From NCBI RefSeq assembly GCF_004345265.1, contig NZ_SLUM01000002.1:124001-188000 (forward strand): a DNA stretch of 64,000 nt. The letters are read 5' to 3'. A program made the translations under genes and the position numbers. A model generated the notes under the pieces. It was not told the DNA's origin, made no database searches, and saw nothing but the letters and a program-made list of their open reading frames with translations. Below, in pieces: positions 43,297 to 52,631 of the stretch. The stretch comes from Allofournierella massiliensis. GTDB taxonomy: Bacteria; Bacillota; Clostridia; Oscillospirales; Ruminococcaceae. The stretch's first letter is position 1; the number at the start of each line of letters is the position of its first letter.

Positions 43297-43680
43297 TCAG
43301 CTGCGGCCCGCTTCACGGCAGGCCGAACATAAACCATAAAGATTCAGCGAAACATGCTCGATGGCCAGGTCCTTGCGGGCCTCAATCATCTGATTGATCG
43401 CCGTTTTGTCCAGAAAAACGTCCTCCACCTTTCCGCAGCGGGTGCAATAAAGGTGATCATGCTCGGAAAGGGTACGGTCAAACCGATCCGCCATGCCGGG
43501 GATCGACACGCGGCGCACCCGGCCCATTTCCACCAGGCCATTCAGGTTGCGGTACACCGTGCCAAGGCTCAGGCCCGGGCAGTCCTCGCGGATGGCCAGA
43601 TAAATATCATCCGCCGTGGGATGGTCGCAGCGGTTCTGCACCTGACGCAAAACCAGCTCTCGTTGACGGGAATAGCGCAT
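43297..43680 (-). CDS. Fur/PerR-family metalloregulator
   Basis: 127 aa, on the short side of the family. Winged helix: HPTADDIYLAIREDCPGLSLGTVYRNLNGLVEMG (residues 20-53, split here into its two helices and wing). Structural zinc Cys pairs are C79/C82 (CTRC) and C118/C121 (CSAC). SEHDHLYC supplies His for the regulatory metal. The DxTAI and PerR-like short N-terminus favour PerR, a peroxide sensor, but Fur or Zur cannot be excluded. Its own promoter is TTGACA-17-TAGTAT about 125 bases upstream. Confidence 0.9.
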   Translation of the reverse strand: MRYSRQRELVLRQVQNRCDHPTADDIYLAIREDCPGLSLGTVYRNLNGLVEMGRVRRVSIPGMADRFDRTLSEHDHLYCTRCGKVEDVFLDKTAINQMIEARKDLAIEHVSLNLYGLCSACREAGRS

Positions 43681-43803
43681 TTGGGAAACCTCCTTTGCGG
43701 TAAATTTTCTCTATGAGGAAGCGGGCCCGGAGCATATAGTCAATATCCATAAATCCGAAAGGCAGTTAAAAATGCCAAAACCCTTTCTAACTCTACACTT
43801 TAT
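43681..43803. other. Leader of the Fur-family gene
   Basis: About 115 bases of transcribed leader between the promoter and the ATG, with GGAGG near the start codon. No stable hairpin is obvious. Confidence 0.35.
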
Positions 43804-43832
43804 ATACTAAAATAGGAACGATTCCTTGTCAA
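43804..43832 (-). promoter_or_regulatory. Promoter of the Fur-family gene with spacer inverted repeat
   Basis: TTGACA, 17 bases, TAGTAT. AGGAATCGTTCCT, an inverted repeat, fills most of the spacer and could be the regulator's own site. Confidence 0.65.
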
Positions 43833-43924
43833 GCAAGAGCGCAAATTTTTATAGGATTTTTTTCATTTTTGTAGCAACCGCCAAAGCTCCCTCATCTGCC
43901 GCCAGAGGGTTTATGCGCAGTGTG

Positions 43925-43959
43925 AAAACCGCCGTCCGAATCGCTTCGGGCGGCGGTTA
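43925..43959 (-). terminator. Terminator of rarA
   Basis: Minus strand AACCGCCGCCCGAA and TTCGGACGGCGGTT followed by TTC; stem 14 bp with one mismatch. Confidence 0.75.
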
Positions 43960-43979
43960 ATAAGAATAAATCGCAGGCT

Positions 43980-45248
43980 TTACTTTTTCTTTATTTTATC
44001 CCAATAAGCTCTGGCTGCCTGTTCATTTTTATTCTCTCCGTATTCATAATACACCGTTCCGGCCAACGCATCCGGCAGGTACTGCTGTTCCACCCACCGG
44101 CCGGGGAAATCGTGGGGATATTTATAATTCTGGCCTTTTACCAGTGCATCCTCGCCGTCAAAATGCTTGTTTTGCAACTGGCGGGGAATGGGGCCGGATC
44201 TGCCCCGTTTCAGATCCGCCATGGCCCGGTTGATTCCCATGTAGGCGGTGTTGGATTTTGGGCTGGTTGCCACCAGCACCACCGCGTTTGCCAGCGGGAT
44301 GCGCGCCTCAGGCAGACCAACCATATTGGCGATGTCCACCGCGGCTTTAACAATGGGCATGATCTGCGGGTAGGCAAGGCCCACATCCTCGCAGGCACAG
44401 ACCATCAGCCGCCGACAGGCACTCACCAGATCCCCCGCCTCCAGCAGGCGGCCCAGGTAATGCAGCGCTGCATCCGGATCCGAGCCACGCATGGATTTCT
44501 GATAGGCAGAAACGATGTCGTAATGGTCATCCCCTGCCCGATCGTAACGCATGGCGGTACGGCGTGCCACCTGTTTGACCATTTCCAGCGTGATCAGCCG
44601 GTTTCCTTCCGCATCCGGCGCAGCGGCAGTGGCGGCAAATTCCAGGCAGCCAAGTGCCTTGCGCATGTCGCCCCCGCAGGCGTCCGCCAGATACCGGCAG
44701 GCCTCCTCGGGCATTTGAACAGGGCCTCCATCCTCTTCTCCCAACCGGGTCAGCGCATTACGGATTCCCTGCTCGATGTCCGCCGGCTGCAGAGATTTGA
44801 ATTCAAACACGGTGCACCGGCTGAGCAGCGCATTATAAATATAGAAATAAGGATTTTCCGTGGTGGAGGCAATCAGGGTAACCGAACCGTCCTCAATACA
44901 CTCCAGCAGGCTCTGCTGCTGCTTTTTGTTCAGATACTGAATCTCGTCCAGATACAAAAGCAGACCATTGGCGCTGTTCAGGGTACCAATCTCAGCCAGC
45001 ACCGCCTTGATATCGCTGGTGGAAGCGGAAGTGCCGTTGAGCTTATGCAGTCGCATGCCGCTGTTTTCCGCGATGATGCGGGCCACCGTAGTTTTGCCCA
45101 CACCGGACGGGCCATAAAAGATCATATTGGGAATGCGTCCGCTGTCGATGGTTTTGCGGAACACACATTCCTCCCCAAGCAGATGCTGCTGGCCGCACAC
45201 CTCGCTCAGTGTGCGCGGGCGCAGCCGCTGGGCCAGAGGTTCACTCAT
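43980..45248 (-). CDS. rarA: Replication-associated recombination protein A (MgsA/RarA)
   Basis: 422 aa. AAA+ clamp-loader-like ATPase: box PLAQRLRPRTLSEVCGQQHL, Walker A GPSGVGKT, Walker B YLDEIQYLN, sensor 1 ASTTENPYF, arginine finger SRC. The C-terminal MgsA block SPKSNTAYMGINRAMAD and YKYPHDFPGRWVEQQYLP identify RarA. It acts at stalled replication forks. The next upstream gene (esterase) ends four bases before its start on the same strand, so they are probably co-transcribed. Confidence 0.96.
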   Translation of the reverse strand: MSEPLAQRLRPRTLSEVCGQQHLLGEECVFRKTIDSGRIPNMIFYGPSGVGKTTVARIIAENSGMRLHKLNGTSASTSDIKAVLAEIGTLNSANGLLLYLDEIQYLNKKQQQSLLECIEDGSVTLIASTTENPYFYIYNALLSRCTVFEFKSLQPADIEQGIRNALTRLGEEDGGPVQMPEEACRYLADACGGDMRKALGCLEFAATAAAPDAEGNRLITLEMVKQVARRTAMRYDRAGDDHYDIVSAYQKSMRGSDPDAALHYLGRLLEAGDLVSACRRLMVCACEDVGLAYPQIMPIVKAAVDIANMVGLPEARIPLANAVVLVATSPKSNTAYMGINRAMADLKRGRSGPIPRQLQNKHFDGEDALVKGQNYKYPHDFPGRWVEQQYLPDALAGTVYYEYGENKNEQAARAYWDKIKKK

Positions 45249-45252
45249 GGCG

Positions 45253-46092
45253 TTATCCCCTTTCTGTGGTAAAGGCTTCGCTGCTCCAGCCCTTCAGGAT
45301 CTGATCCGCATAGCCCGGATTCACAAACCGGTCAATGGCATAGACCAGGCTCCGATCCCAGAACGCCCATTCGTGGCCGCCATCCCAGTCCATATAGGTA
45401 TAATCCACCGGCAGGCTCTGGGCCAGCTGGCGGAACGCCTGATTCTGCTCATAAATATAGTAAGGCTCGTGATCCTGACGGCCGGTGGTGCACAGGATCT
45501 TCGGCTGCTGCTCCGCAGGCAGGGCGCTCACCTTCTGCACCAGCCGGAACAGGTCCCGGTTTTCCGGCAGCTCCAGCGCCTGACCGTACACCGGCTCGAA
45601 CACATAGCGCACCAGAGGGTTGTCTTTCTGGCCCAGCATCAGGTGCATGGCCACCGCGCCGGAGAAGCTGGCGCAGCCCGCATACCGCTCCGGGTGATTG
45701 AGAGCCAGCATCAGCGCGCCGTAGCCGCCCATGGAAAGGCCGCAGATGAAATTCTTCTCCCGCTCGTGGGGCAGCTTCACGATCTGATCCAGCAGCACAG
45801 GCATCTCCTCGGTGAGCCAGGTATGGTAAGCCTGATTGGAAGCGGTGTCGTGATAGAAGGAATTGCCCGCATCCGGAATTACGAGGGCAATGTTGTTGTC
45901 CGCCGCATAGCGCAGCGCAGCCGACATGTTCACCCAGTCGTCGCCATCGTTGGTATAACCGTGCAGCAGGGTGAACACAGCCCGGGGCGGCTGGCCCTTC
46001 CAGCGGTCCACCAGATCACAGGGGAAATACAGCCGCACCTGCGTGGTGCTCATCAGGGCCTGGCTTTTCAGTTTGCAGGTAAAAAACGCCAT
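45253..46092 (-). CDS. Esterase of the alpha/beta-hydrolase FrmB/tributyrin-esterase family
   Basis: 279 aa, no signal peptide. Nucleophile elbow GLSMGGYGALMLALN (Ser), PDAGNSFYHDTA oxyanion-region loop, catalytic Asp in GRQDHEPYYIYEQ and His in DWDGGHEWAFWD. The arrangement equals S-formylglutathione hydrolase-like and EstA tributyrin esterases, so it is an intracellular carboxylesterase of unknown natural substrate. It precedes rarA with a four-base gap. Confidence 0.9.
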   Translation of the reverse strand: MAFFTCKLKSQALMSTTQVRLYFPCDLVDRWKGQPPRAVFTLLHGYTNDGDDWVNMSAALRYAADNNIALVIPDAGNSFYHDTASNQAYHTWLTEEMPVLLDQIVKLPHEREKNFICGLSMGGYGALMLALNHPERYAGCASFSGAVAMHLMLGQKDNPLVRYVFEPVYGQALELPENRDLFRLVQKVSALPAEQQPKILCTTGRQDHEPYYIYEQNQAFRQLAQSLPVDYTYMDWDGGHEWAFWDRSLVYAIDRFVNPGYADQILKGWSSEAFTTERG

Positions 46093-46125
46093 GGTTAAGC
46101 TCTCCTTTTTGGCATTGCGCCAGCA

Positions 46126-46160
46126 AGGCGGCTTCCCCCGCCTTACGGGAAAAGCCGCCC
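46126..46160 (-). terminator. Hairpin after glyA
   Basis: GGGCGGCTTTTCCCGT and GGGGGAAGCCGCC pair on the minus strand; no long U run, so weak. Confidence 0.4.
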
Positions 46161-46177
46161 TCTGTTGATGTTACCGA

Positions 46178-47431
46178 TTATTCATACAGCGGGAACCGGG
46201 CAGTCAGCTCCGCCACGCGGGCCGCCACCTGATCCTTCTTATTCTCAAAATCGAAGATGCAGTCCGCGATGCAGTCCGCGATGACCTTCATCTCTTCGGG
46301 GCCAAAGCCGCGGGTGGTCACCGCCGGTGTGCCGATGCGTACACCGCTGGTCACGAAGGGACTGCGCTTTTCGCCGGGCACCGAGTTCTTGTTGGCGGTG
46401 ATGTACACCTCGTCCAGATTGTGCTCCAGCTCCTTGCCGGTGCACTCCTCGTCGGACAGGTCGATCAGCATCAGGTGATTGTCCGTGCCGCCGCTCACCA
46501 GTTTCACACCCCGGGCGGTCAGTGCATCCGCCAGTACCTGAGCGTTCTCCACGATTTTGCGGGCGTACTCTTTAAATTCCGGGCGCAGCGCCTCTCCGAA
46601 GCAGACTGCCTTGGCGGCGATCACATGCTCCAGCGGGCCGCCCTGGGTACCGGGGAATACCGCCTTATTGATCTTCTTGGCCAGATCCTCATTGTTGGTC
46701 AGGATCAGGCCACCGCGAGGCCCGCGCAGGGTCTTGTGGGTAGTGGTGGTCACCACGTCCGCGTAGGGCACCGGGCTCTGATGCGTGCCACCCGCCACCA
46801 GGCCGGCAATGTGGGCCATATCCACCATCAGGTAAGCCCCCACCTCGTGGGCAATGTCGGACAGCACATCAAATTTAATGGCACGGGGATAAGCAGAAGC
46901 GCCCGCCACGATCATTTTGGGCTTGACTTCCCGGGCCAGCTGACGCAGTGCATCGTAATCCAGATATCCTTCCTCATTCACGCCATAGGGGACGAAATGG
47001 TAGTTCTTGCCGCTCATGTTCACCGGGCTGCCATGAGTCAGGTGACCGCCTGCAGCCAGATCCATACCCAGAATGGTGTCGCCCACCTCCAGCAGCGCGA
47101 AATACACGGCCAGATTGGCCTGAGCACCGGAGTGGGGCTGCACGTTGGCGAACTTTGCACCAAACAGCTTGCATGCGCGGTCGATGGCAATCTGCTCCAC
47201 CTGATCCACATAGGCACAACCGCCGTAATACCGGTGGGCGGGGTAGCCCTCGGCGTATTTATTGGTGAGCACGGTACCCATTGCAGCCATTACCGCCGGG
47301 CTGACGATGTTTTCGCTGGCAATCAGCTCAATGTTCTGCCGCTGGCGAACCAGTTCCCGCTGCATGGCTTCGGCCAGCTCCGGGTCCTGCCCGGCCACAA
47401 AGCCGATGGTATCCATCATATCCTGATACAT
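46178..47431 (-). CDS. glyA: Serine hydroxymethyltransferase
   Basis: 417 aa, standard length. PLP lysine in [32 protein letters not shown] and the N-terminal [14 protein letters not shown] are diagnostic. Converts serine and tetrahydrofolate to glycine and methylene-THF. In a purine-fermenting bacterium glycine and one-carbon units are also purine breakdown products, so it may serve both directions. Own promoter TTGTGC-17-TATAAT. Confidence 0.97.
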   Translation of the reverse strand: MYQDMMDTIGFVAGQDPELAEAMQRELVRQRQNIELIASENIVSPAVMAAMGTVLTNKYAEGYPAHRYYGGCAYVDQVEQIAIDRACKLFGAKFANVQPHSGAQANLAVYFALLEVGDTILGMDLAAGGHLTHGSPVNMSGKNYHFVPYGVNEEGYLDYDALRQLAREVKPKMIVAGASAYPRAIKFDVLSDIAHEVGAYLMVDMAHIAGLVAGGTHQSPVPYADVVTTTTHKTLRGPRGGLILTNNEDLAKKINKAVFPGTQGGPLEHVIAAKAVCFGEALRPEFKEYARKIVENAQVLADALTARGVKLVSGGTDNHLMLIDLSDEECTGKELEHNLDEVYITANKNSVPGEKRSPFVTSGVRIGTPAVTTRGFGPEEMKVIADCIADCIFDFENKKDQVAARVAELTARFPLYE

Positions 47432-47483
47432 GTTTTTCCACTCCTTTTCCCGTATGGCCCAGCCATTAGTATACTATTGTTCT

Positions 47484-47512
47484 ATTATAGCGCATCTGCC
47501 GCCCGGGCACAA
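47484..47512 (-). promoter_or_regulatory. Sigma-A promoter of glyA
   Basis: Minus strand TTGTGC, 17 bases, TATAAT, about 50 bases before the ATG at 47431. Confidence 0.75.
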
Positions 47513-47562
47513 CCACCCGGCAGTAAGTTTCCAATGGCTTTTTCTGCTGTTTATAAAAAGAA

Positions 47563-47591
47563 TTGCCCAAACTGAGAATTCGTGCTATAAT
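47563..47591 (+). promoter_or_regulatory. Sigma-A promoter of nth
   Basis: TTGCCC, 17 bases, TATAAT, about 45 bases before the ATG at 47636. Confidence 0.75.
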
Positions 47592-47635
47592 CATTGAAAA
47601 TTCTTTTATACAAGCCAAAACGGAGGGATTCACCC

Positions 47636-48286
47636 ATGACCACAAAAGCCCTGGCACTGGAAGTGATCCAGCGCCTGAAAGACGCCTACCCCATCGCGGA
47701 ATGCACTCTGGATTATGACCACGCCTGGCAGCTTCTGGTGGAGGTGCGGCTGGCTGCCCAGTGCACCGACGCCCGGGTAAATGTGGTGTGCAAGGATCTG
47801 TTCGCCAAATACCCCAGTGTGGATGCGCTGGCCGCTGCCGAGCCGGAGGAGATCGAAGCCATCGTGAAACCCTGCGGGCTGGGCCGCTCCAAGGCGCGGG
47901 ACATCAGCCTGTGCATGCGCCGCCTGCGGGACGATTTCGGCGGCAAGGTTCCGGACGATTTCGACGCGGTGCTCAGCCTGCCCGGCGTGGGCCGCAAAAG
48001 CGCCAACCTGATCATGGGCGACGTGTTCGGCAAGCCTGCCATCGTCACCGATACCCACTGTATCCGCCTGTGCAACCGGATCGGCCTGGTAAAGAACATC
48101 ACCGAGCCCAAAAAGGTGGAGATGGCCCTGTGGAAGATCATTCCCCCGGAGGAGGGCAGCGATCTGTGCCACCGGTTCGTGCTGCACGGCCGGGCCGTGT
48201 GCGACGCCCGCAAGCCGGACTGCGCCGCCTGCTGCCTGAAGGACATCTGCAAAACCGGCAAGAAGGCCGTTCCCGCCGAGTCATAA
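47636..48286 (+). CDS. nth: Endonuclease III
   Basis: 216 aa from the ATG at 47636 (CGGAGG upstream; an upstream in-frame start at 47594 lacks a site). Helix-hairpin-helix LPGVGRKSANLIMG contains catalytic K121; D139 is in VTDTHC. Iron-sulfur ligands C189, C196, C199, C205 match the C-x6-C-x2-C-x5-C pattern. Repairs oxidised pyrimidines as a DNA glycosylase/AP lyase. Single-gene unit, ended before the TPP riboswitch. Confidence 0.96.
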   Translation: MTTKALALEVIQRLKDAYPIAECTLDYDHAWQLLVEVRLAAQCTDARVNVVCKDLFAKYPSVDALAAAEPEEIEAIVKPCGLGRSKARDISLCMRRLRDDFGGKVPDDFDAVLSLPGVGRKSANLIMGDVFGKPAIVTDTHCIRLCNRIGLVKNITEPKKVEMALWKIIPPEEGSDLCHRFVLHGRAVCDARKPDCAACCLKDICKTGKKAVPAES

Positions 48287-48363
48287 GCCCTTTTCTTCCT
48301 ACCAGAAAAGGAAAACCTTGACAAATTCCTCTATCGTGTTATACTTATGCACGGACATAAAAA

Positions 48364-48460
48364 CAGGGGCGCTGGGGGCCATCCCCGGCTGAGATCAGAG
48401 CAAAGTGCAGCTCTGGGTCACCTTGAACCTGATCCGGGTAATGCCGGCGTAGGAAGTTTG
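48364..48460 (+). ncRNA. TPP (thiamine pyrophosphate) riboswitch
   Basis: Conserved THI-box parts are present in order: GGGGCGC at the 5' side, GGCTGAGATC (pyrimidine-sensing loop), ACCTTGAACCTGATCCGGGT and AATGCCGGCGTAGGAAG. It precedes thiT with a terminator between, so thiamine excess should switch off transcription. Confidence 0.95.
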
Positions 48461-48481
48461 AGGATCATAGCGCAATCATTG

Positions 48482-48521
48482 CGCCCCTGCATGGTTTTTT
48501 GCCTGTGCAGGGGCGTTTTTT
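48482..48521 (+). terminator. Riboswitch terminator before thiT
   Basis: CGCCCCTGCA and TGCAGGGGCG stem followed by TTTTTT, the expression platform of the TPP riboswitch. Its 5' arm GCGCCCC can pair with GGGGCGC at the start of the aptamer, as expected for an alternative fold. Confidence 0.85.
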
Positions 48522-48588
48522 GCGCCCGTTTTTATGTACTAATCTTTTTTCACACGGCCAAAAAGGCCGGGAAAGGCTGGTACAAACC

Positions 48589-49212
48589 ATGGCAAAATCG
48601 ACGACCCGCACCCATGCGCTGGTGGAATGCGCGCTGATGATCGCGCTGGCCACCATTCTGAGCTACATTCCCATCTTCAAGCTGCCTCACGGCGGCTCCA
48701 TCACCCTAGTGAGCATGCTGCCCATCATTCTGGTCAGCTTCCGCCGCGGCCCCGCCTGGAGCCTGCTCACCGCTTTCGTGTTCAGCCTGATCCAGCTGCT
48801 GCTGGGTGTCAGCGATCTGACTTACTGCCAGACGCTGGGCGCCGTAGTGGGCAGTGTATTGCTGGACTTTTTGATCGCCTTCACCGTGCTGGGGCTGGCC
48901 GGTCTGATTGCAAAGCCCATCCCCAACCGGCTGGCCGGCGTCTGCGTGGGCACTCTGGCGGTTTGCCTGCTGCGCTACCTGTGCAGCTTCCTGTCCGGCT
49001 ACATCGTCTGGAAGGACTACGACTATGCCTTTGAGTGGATGACCGAGTTCGGCTGGGGCGCTCAGATCGCCAGCATGGGCGAAAACGCTCTGTGCTGGCT
49101 GTACAGCGCGGTATACAACGGCACCTATATGCTGCCGGAAGCCATTCTCACCACTGTGGTGGCCATCGTTCTTTATAAAATGCTGCCCAAGCTGTTTGCG
49201 CCTCAGGCGTAA
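48589..49212 (+). CDS. thiT: Energy-coupling-factor thiamine transporter S component
   Basis: 207 aa from the ATG at 48589; the in-frame start at 48499 lies within the riboswitch terminator. Six membrane helices. The ThiT signature region reads [20 protein letters not shown] near the N-terminus, then [20 protein letters not shown], with later [14 protein letters not shown] aromatic residues that bind thiamine. Works with a shared EcfAA'T module encoded elsewhere. Controlled by the TPP riboswitch. Confidence 0.95.
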   Translation: MAKSTTRTHALVECALMIALATILSYIPIFKLPHGGSITLVSMLPIILVSFRRGPAWSLLTAFVFSLIQLLLGVSDLTYCQTLGAVVGSVLLDFLIAFTVLGLAGLIAKPIPNRLAGVCVGTLAVCLLRYLCSFLSGYIVWKDYDYAFEWMTEFGWGAQIASMGENALCWLYSAVYNGTYMLPEAILTTVVAIVLYKMLPKLFAPQA

Positions 49213-49369
49213 TTTTTCTTCCAGCCGGGGGTGTTTCCAATCCGGAAGCACCCCCGGTTTTTTCTGTTTCGCCGTGCCTTTACTGTCCTGTCTTTTTTTG
49301 ATATACTGAAGAAACTCCCGGTAAAAATCTCTCCGGAGTATTTTATTCTTGAAAACGAGGTGTAACCCC

Positions 49370-49999
49370 TTGAAGCTGCCTTTTTTATGGAAAAGCCTTG
49401 CACTGACCGCCTGTGCTGCCCTGATGCTGTGTGGCTGCGGCGCATTCAGCGCGCCGGAACCCACGCCCACCCCCACACCGGCTCCCACTGCAGTGCCCAC
49501 ACCGGAACCCACTCCCAGCCCCACGCCGGAGCCCACACGGGAACCCACTGTGAATCTGGATGATTTCGGTGGTTACCCTTCCGTGGGTGACGAATTGGGC
49601 CGCATTGTGATTCCCGGCACCAATGTGGACTGCGCCATGTACTGGGGCGACAGCAAAACCCAGCTGAGCAAGGGTGCGGGCACCTACACCGGCGCGCATA
49701 TTCCCGGTGAGGGCGGAACCATTCTGGCCGGAGCCCACACCAACAGCTATTTCCGCGACTTTGAAAATGTGGAGCTGGGCGACGAGATCGTGATCACCAC
49801 CTATTACGGCGAGTATCATTATGAAGTGGTGAATATGCAGGTGGCACTGGATACCGATACCTCTGCCTACGATCTGGAAGCAGACGAGGAGAATGTGATT
49901 CTCTATACCTGCTACCCCTTCGGCACTCTGCAGCACACCAGCCAGCGCTATTTCATCTATGGCAAATACATCAGCGGCCCCGAAATCGTGGACAACTGA
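49370..49999 (+). CDS. Sortase-family transpeptidase with lipoprotein-like N-terminus
   Basis: 209 aa from the TTG at 49370 (GAGGTG eight bases upstream); a TTG at 49349 with its own GGAG is the alternative. Signal region [19 protein letters not shown] offers a lipobox (L-C-G-C, C23, or C21). A 30-residue Pro/Thr/Glu linker ([10 protein letters not shown]...) follows. The catalytic barrel has H123 (AGAHTNSYF), C181 (LYTCYPFG) and R193 (SQRYFIYGK), the sortase triad, with the TCYPFG form seen in class D/E-like sortases. It would anchor or link surface proteins. No LPXTG substrate gene is next to it. Confidence 0.8.
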   Translation: MKLPFLWKSLALTACAALMLCGCGAFSAPEPTPTPTPAPTAVPTPEPTPSPTPEPTREPTVNLDDFGGYPSVGDELGRIVIPGTNVDCAMYWGDSKTQLSKGAGTYTGAHIPGEGGTILAGAHTNSYFRDFENVELGDEIVITTYYGEYHYEVVNMQVALDTDTSAYDLEADEENVILYTCYPFGTLQHTSQRYFIYGKYISGPEIVDN

Positions 50000-50007
50000 T
50001 TCCAGTC

Positions 50008-50046
50008 AAAAACGCCCTTTCCCACACCATTGGAAAGGGCGTTTTC
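50008..50046. terminator. Bidirectional terminator, sortase and LysR genes
   Basis: AAAACGCCCTTTCC and GGAAAGGGCGTTTTC pair, T runs both sides. Confidence 0.88.
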
Positions 50047-51009
50047 TTATTGTTCTGCGGAAAGGGCAGTCGGCCCCTCCTGTGCTTTCTGCATGGCCCG
50101 CAGCAGCATGCCCTGTCGGCTGGCCGCCTCCTGCAGCGCCACAAGGCAATCCCGTGCAAGGGGTGAAAGGCCGTATTTTGCCTGCCACAGGGCCACATCC
50201 CGGTTCATTGCCACACCGGCGCAGCGCTGCTGCACAAGGCCGTGGCGGCGGCATTCCGCCTCCGGAAGCGGATTTGACCAGGCATAGCTGCCCGGTACGC
50301 CCCGCAGCAGCTCATACATACTGGCCCGATCCTGCACATGAATACGGCCCGCCGGTTCCTGTGGCGGAGCCGCAAATTCCGTCTGCTCCGCCAGCTGGGC
50401 ATCCCCCCGCAAAATCTGGGGATACTGCTGCAGCTGATCGTATTGCAATGTTCCCTGCCCGGCCAGCGGATGCCCCGGCGCCATCAGCACACAGGGCGTA
50501 AAACGCAGCAGAGTACGGCTGGCAAGACCCGCCTTGGCAAACAGCTCCTTGAAATAATCGTCATACAGCAGCTGATACCGCACCACGGCGATCTGCACCT
50601 GGCCCCGGCTCACCGCATCCAGTGCCTGGGCCGTGGCCGATTCCTGATAGCTCACATTCAACGGCCTGCCCTGCTGCTTTGCCAGAAAGGCGGCCAGCGC
50701 CCGGGTGATGTAGCCGCTGTGCGGCCCGGCCAGCGCCAGCCGCATGGTCTGTTCATGGGTGCGATAGATGCTTTCCAGCTCGCCCACCTGACGCAGGATG
50801 GTCTCGGCATAGCGCAGCAGCTGGGCCGCCTCCACCGTAGGCTCCATGCCCTGTGCTCCCCGCCGGAACAGGCTGACCCCAAGCTCCTTCTCCAGTTCCT
50901 TGATGGTTCGACTCAGGTTGGGTTGGCTGATATACAGATTCTGAGCTGCCTTGGTCATACTGCCCACCCGCGCAATTTCCAGTACACAGCGCAGCTGTTG
51001 TAAATTCAT
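50047..51009 (-). CDS. LysR-family transcriptional regulator
   Basis: 320 aa from the ATG at 51009 (GGAGG seven to nine bases upstream). N-terminal HTH LQQLRCVLEIARVGSMTKAA, then QNLYISQPNLSRTIKELEKE; the C-terminal periplasmic-binding-like domain starts about residue 88. It diverges from the Fe-alcohol dehydrogenase gene across a 275-base gap with an inverted repeat, so it probably controls that gene. Effector unknown. Confidence 0.92.
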   Translation of the reverse strand: MNLQQLRCVLEIARVGSMTKAAQNLYISQPNLSRTIKELEKELGVSLFRRGAQGMEPTVEAAQLLRYAETILRQVGELESIYRTHEQTMRLALAGPHSGYITRALAAFLAKQQGRPLNVSYQESATAQALDAVSRGQVQIAVVRYQLLYDDYFKELFAKAGLASRTLLRFTPCVLMAPGHPLAGQGTLQYDQLQQYPQILRGDAQLAEQTEFAAPPQEPAGRIHVQDRASMYELLRGVPGSYAWSNPLPEAECRRHGLVQQRCAGVAMNRDVALWQAKYGLSPLARDCLVALQEAASRQGMLLRAMQKAQEGPTALSAEQ

Positions 51010-51086
51010 TCCCTTTTCCTCCTTTGTGTAGTTTGCCAGCGTATTTTCACGAAACATGTGTAAAAACTTTGTAAACAGCCCACTAT

Positions 51087-51104
51087 TATATCACTTTTGA
51101 TATA
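51087..51104. promoter_or_regulatory. Inverted repeat, candidate LysR operator
   Basis: TATATCA-CTTT-TGATATA, a perfect 7-bp dyad in the divergent region, of the T-N-A dyad style used by LysR proteins. A TATAAT lies at 51115. A second dyad GTTAAGATTTTAAC is at 51221. Confidence 0.45.
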
Positions 51105-51283
51105 GTTTTATTTATATAATACATTACCCACCAGGATATGGCAATGGTATCATAGGGGTGTCAAGAAAATAACATTCAAACGCCTGCCGCCTTGTGCGGT
51201 TTCTTTTCGCCCTTTTCGCGTTAAGATTTTAACGTTTAGAACATGTTATTTCATTTTCGGAATTTTTTTGGAGGTAATGAACA

Positions 51284-52474
51284 ATGGCACGTTTTACTCT
51301 TCCCCGCGATCTGTATCATGGCAAGGGCTCTTTGGAAGAACTGAAGAACCTGGGTGGCAAGAAGGCTTTCGTCGTTGTTGGCGGCGGCAGCATGAAGCGC
51401 TTCGGCTTCCTGGATCGCGCCATCAATGCCCTGAAGGAAGGCGGCATGGAAGTTTATCTGTTTGAGAATGTTGAGCCCGATCCCTCTGTGGAAACCGTTA
51501 TGCGCGGCGCTGCTGCCATGACCGAGTTCCAGCCTGACTGGATCGTTGCCATGGGCGGTGGTTCCCCCATCGACGCTGCCAAGGCCATGTGGGCTTTCTA
51601 CGAGTACCCCAATGTGACCTTTGAGGAGCTGTGCATCCCCTTCAACTTCCCCAAGCTGCGCCAGAAGGCTCACTTCTGCGCCATTCCTTCCACCTCCGGT
51701 ACTGCTACCGAGGTTACCGCGTTCAGCGTAATCACCGACTATACCAAGGGCATTAAGTATCCTCTGGCCGACTTCAACATCACTCCCGATGTTGCCATCG
51801 TTGATCCCGAGCTGGCCGAGAAGATGCCCCCGAAGCTGACCGCTCACACCGGTATGGACGCTATGACCCATGCCATTGAGGCCTATGTTTCCACCTGCAA
51901 CTGCGATTACACCGATCCTCTGGCTCTGCATGCCATCAAGATGATCCACAATGATCTGGTTGCCAGCTACAACGGCGACATGGATGCCCGTGACCGCATG
52001 CACAACGCTCAGTGCCTGGCCGGCATGGCCTTCTCCAACGCTCTGCTGGGCATCGTTCACAGCATGGCTCACAAGACCGGTGCTGCTTACTCCGGCGGCC
52101 ACATCGTACACGGCTGCGCCAACGCCATGTACCTGCCCAAGGTCATCAAGTACAACAGCAAGGTTGAAAGCGCTGCCGAGCGTTACGCTGACATCGCCCG
52201 CTTCATCAAGCTGGAAGGCAACACCACCGAGGAGCTGGTGGAAGCCCTGATCGCTGAGATCAAGAAGATGAACGCCGCGCTGAACATCCCCACCTGCATC
52301 AAGGAGTACGAGGGCGGCATCATCGACGAGAAGGAATTCATGGATAAGCTGCCTCAGGTTGCCGAACTGGCCATTGGCGATGCCTGCACCGGTTCCAACC
52401 CCCGTCAGCCCAGCCAGGAAGAGATGGAGAAGCTGCTGAAGGCTTGCTACTACGACCTGCCCATCGATTTCTAA
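51284..52474 (+). CDS. Iron-containing alcohol dehydrogenase
   Basis: 396 aa, group III Fe-ADH. NAD-binding GGGSPIDAAKAMW, and metal-site His residues in HTGMDAMTHAIEAYVS, SMAHKTGAAYSGGHIVHG. Coding bias is strong toward a limited set of codons, implying high expression, as expected for an enzyme that disposes of reducing power in fermentation (butanol or ethanol type). Its ribosome site is GGAGG seven bases upstream. Divergent from LysR; physiological aldehyde unknown. Confidence 0.93.
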   Translation: MARFTLPRDLYHGKGSLEELKNLGGKKAFVVVGGGSMKRFGFLDRAINALKEGGMEVYLFENVEPDPSVETVMRGAAAMTEFQPDWIVAMGGGSPIDAAKAMWAFYEYPNVTFEELCIPFNFPKLRQKAHFCAIPSTSGTATEVTAFSVITDYTKGIKYPLADFNITPDVAIVDPELAEKMPPKLTAHTGMDAMTHAIEAYVSTCNCDYTDPLALHAIKMIHNDLVASYNGDMDARDRMHNAQCLAGMAFSNALLGIVHSMAHKTGAAYSGGHIVHGCANAMYLPKVIKYNSKVESAAERYADIARFIKLEGNTTEELVEALIAEIKKMNAALNIPTCIKEYEGGIIDEKEFMDKLPQVAELAIGDACTGSNPRQPSQEEMEKLLKACYYDLPIDF

Positions 52475-52492
52475 TCGATTTTCCCGCACTGA

Positions 52493-52523
52493 ATGCCCTC
52501 GGTGTATTTACACCGGGGGCATT
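52493..52523 (+). terminator. Terminator of the alcohol dehydrogenase gene
   Basis: ATGCCCTCGGTGTA and TACACCGGGGGCAT pair; the U run is short. The stem overlaps the promoter -35 of the next gene. Confidence 0.55.
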
Positions 52524-52536
52524 TATACGTTATAAT
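52507..52536 (+). promoter_or_regulatory. Promoter of nfnAB copy 2
   Basis: TTTACA, 18 bases, TATAAT, about 90 bases upstream of the ATG at 52632. Copy 1 relies on the purine operon, so copy 2 is separately controlled. Confidence 0.6.
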
Positions 52537-52631
52537 GTAAGAGGACTGTGCATTTTTCGGTCCCAGGCCGGCTTTTGCATTCATCCGCAAATGCCGGTTT
52601 CATTTTGTGAGTGAAAAGGAAGCGATTTGCC

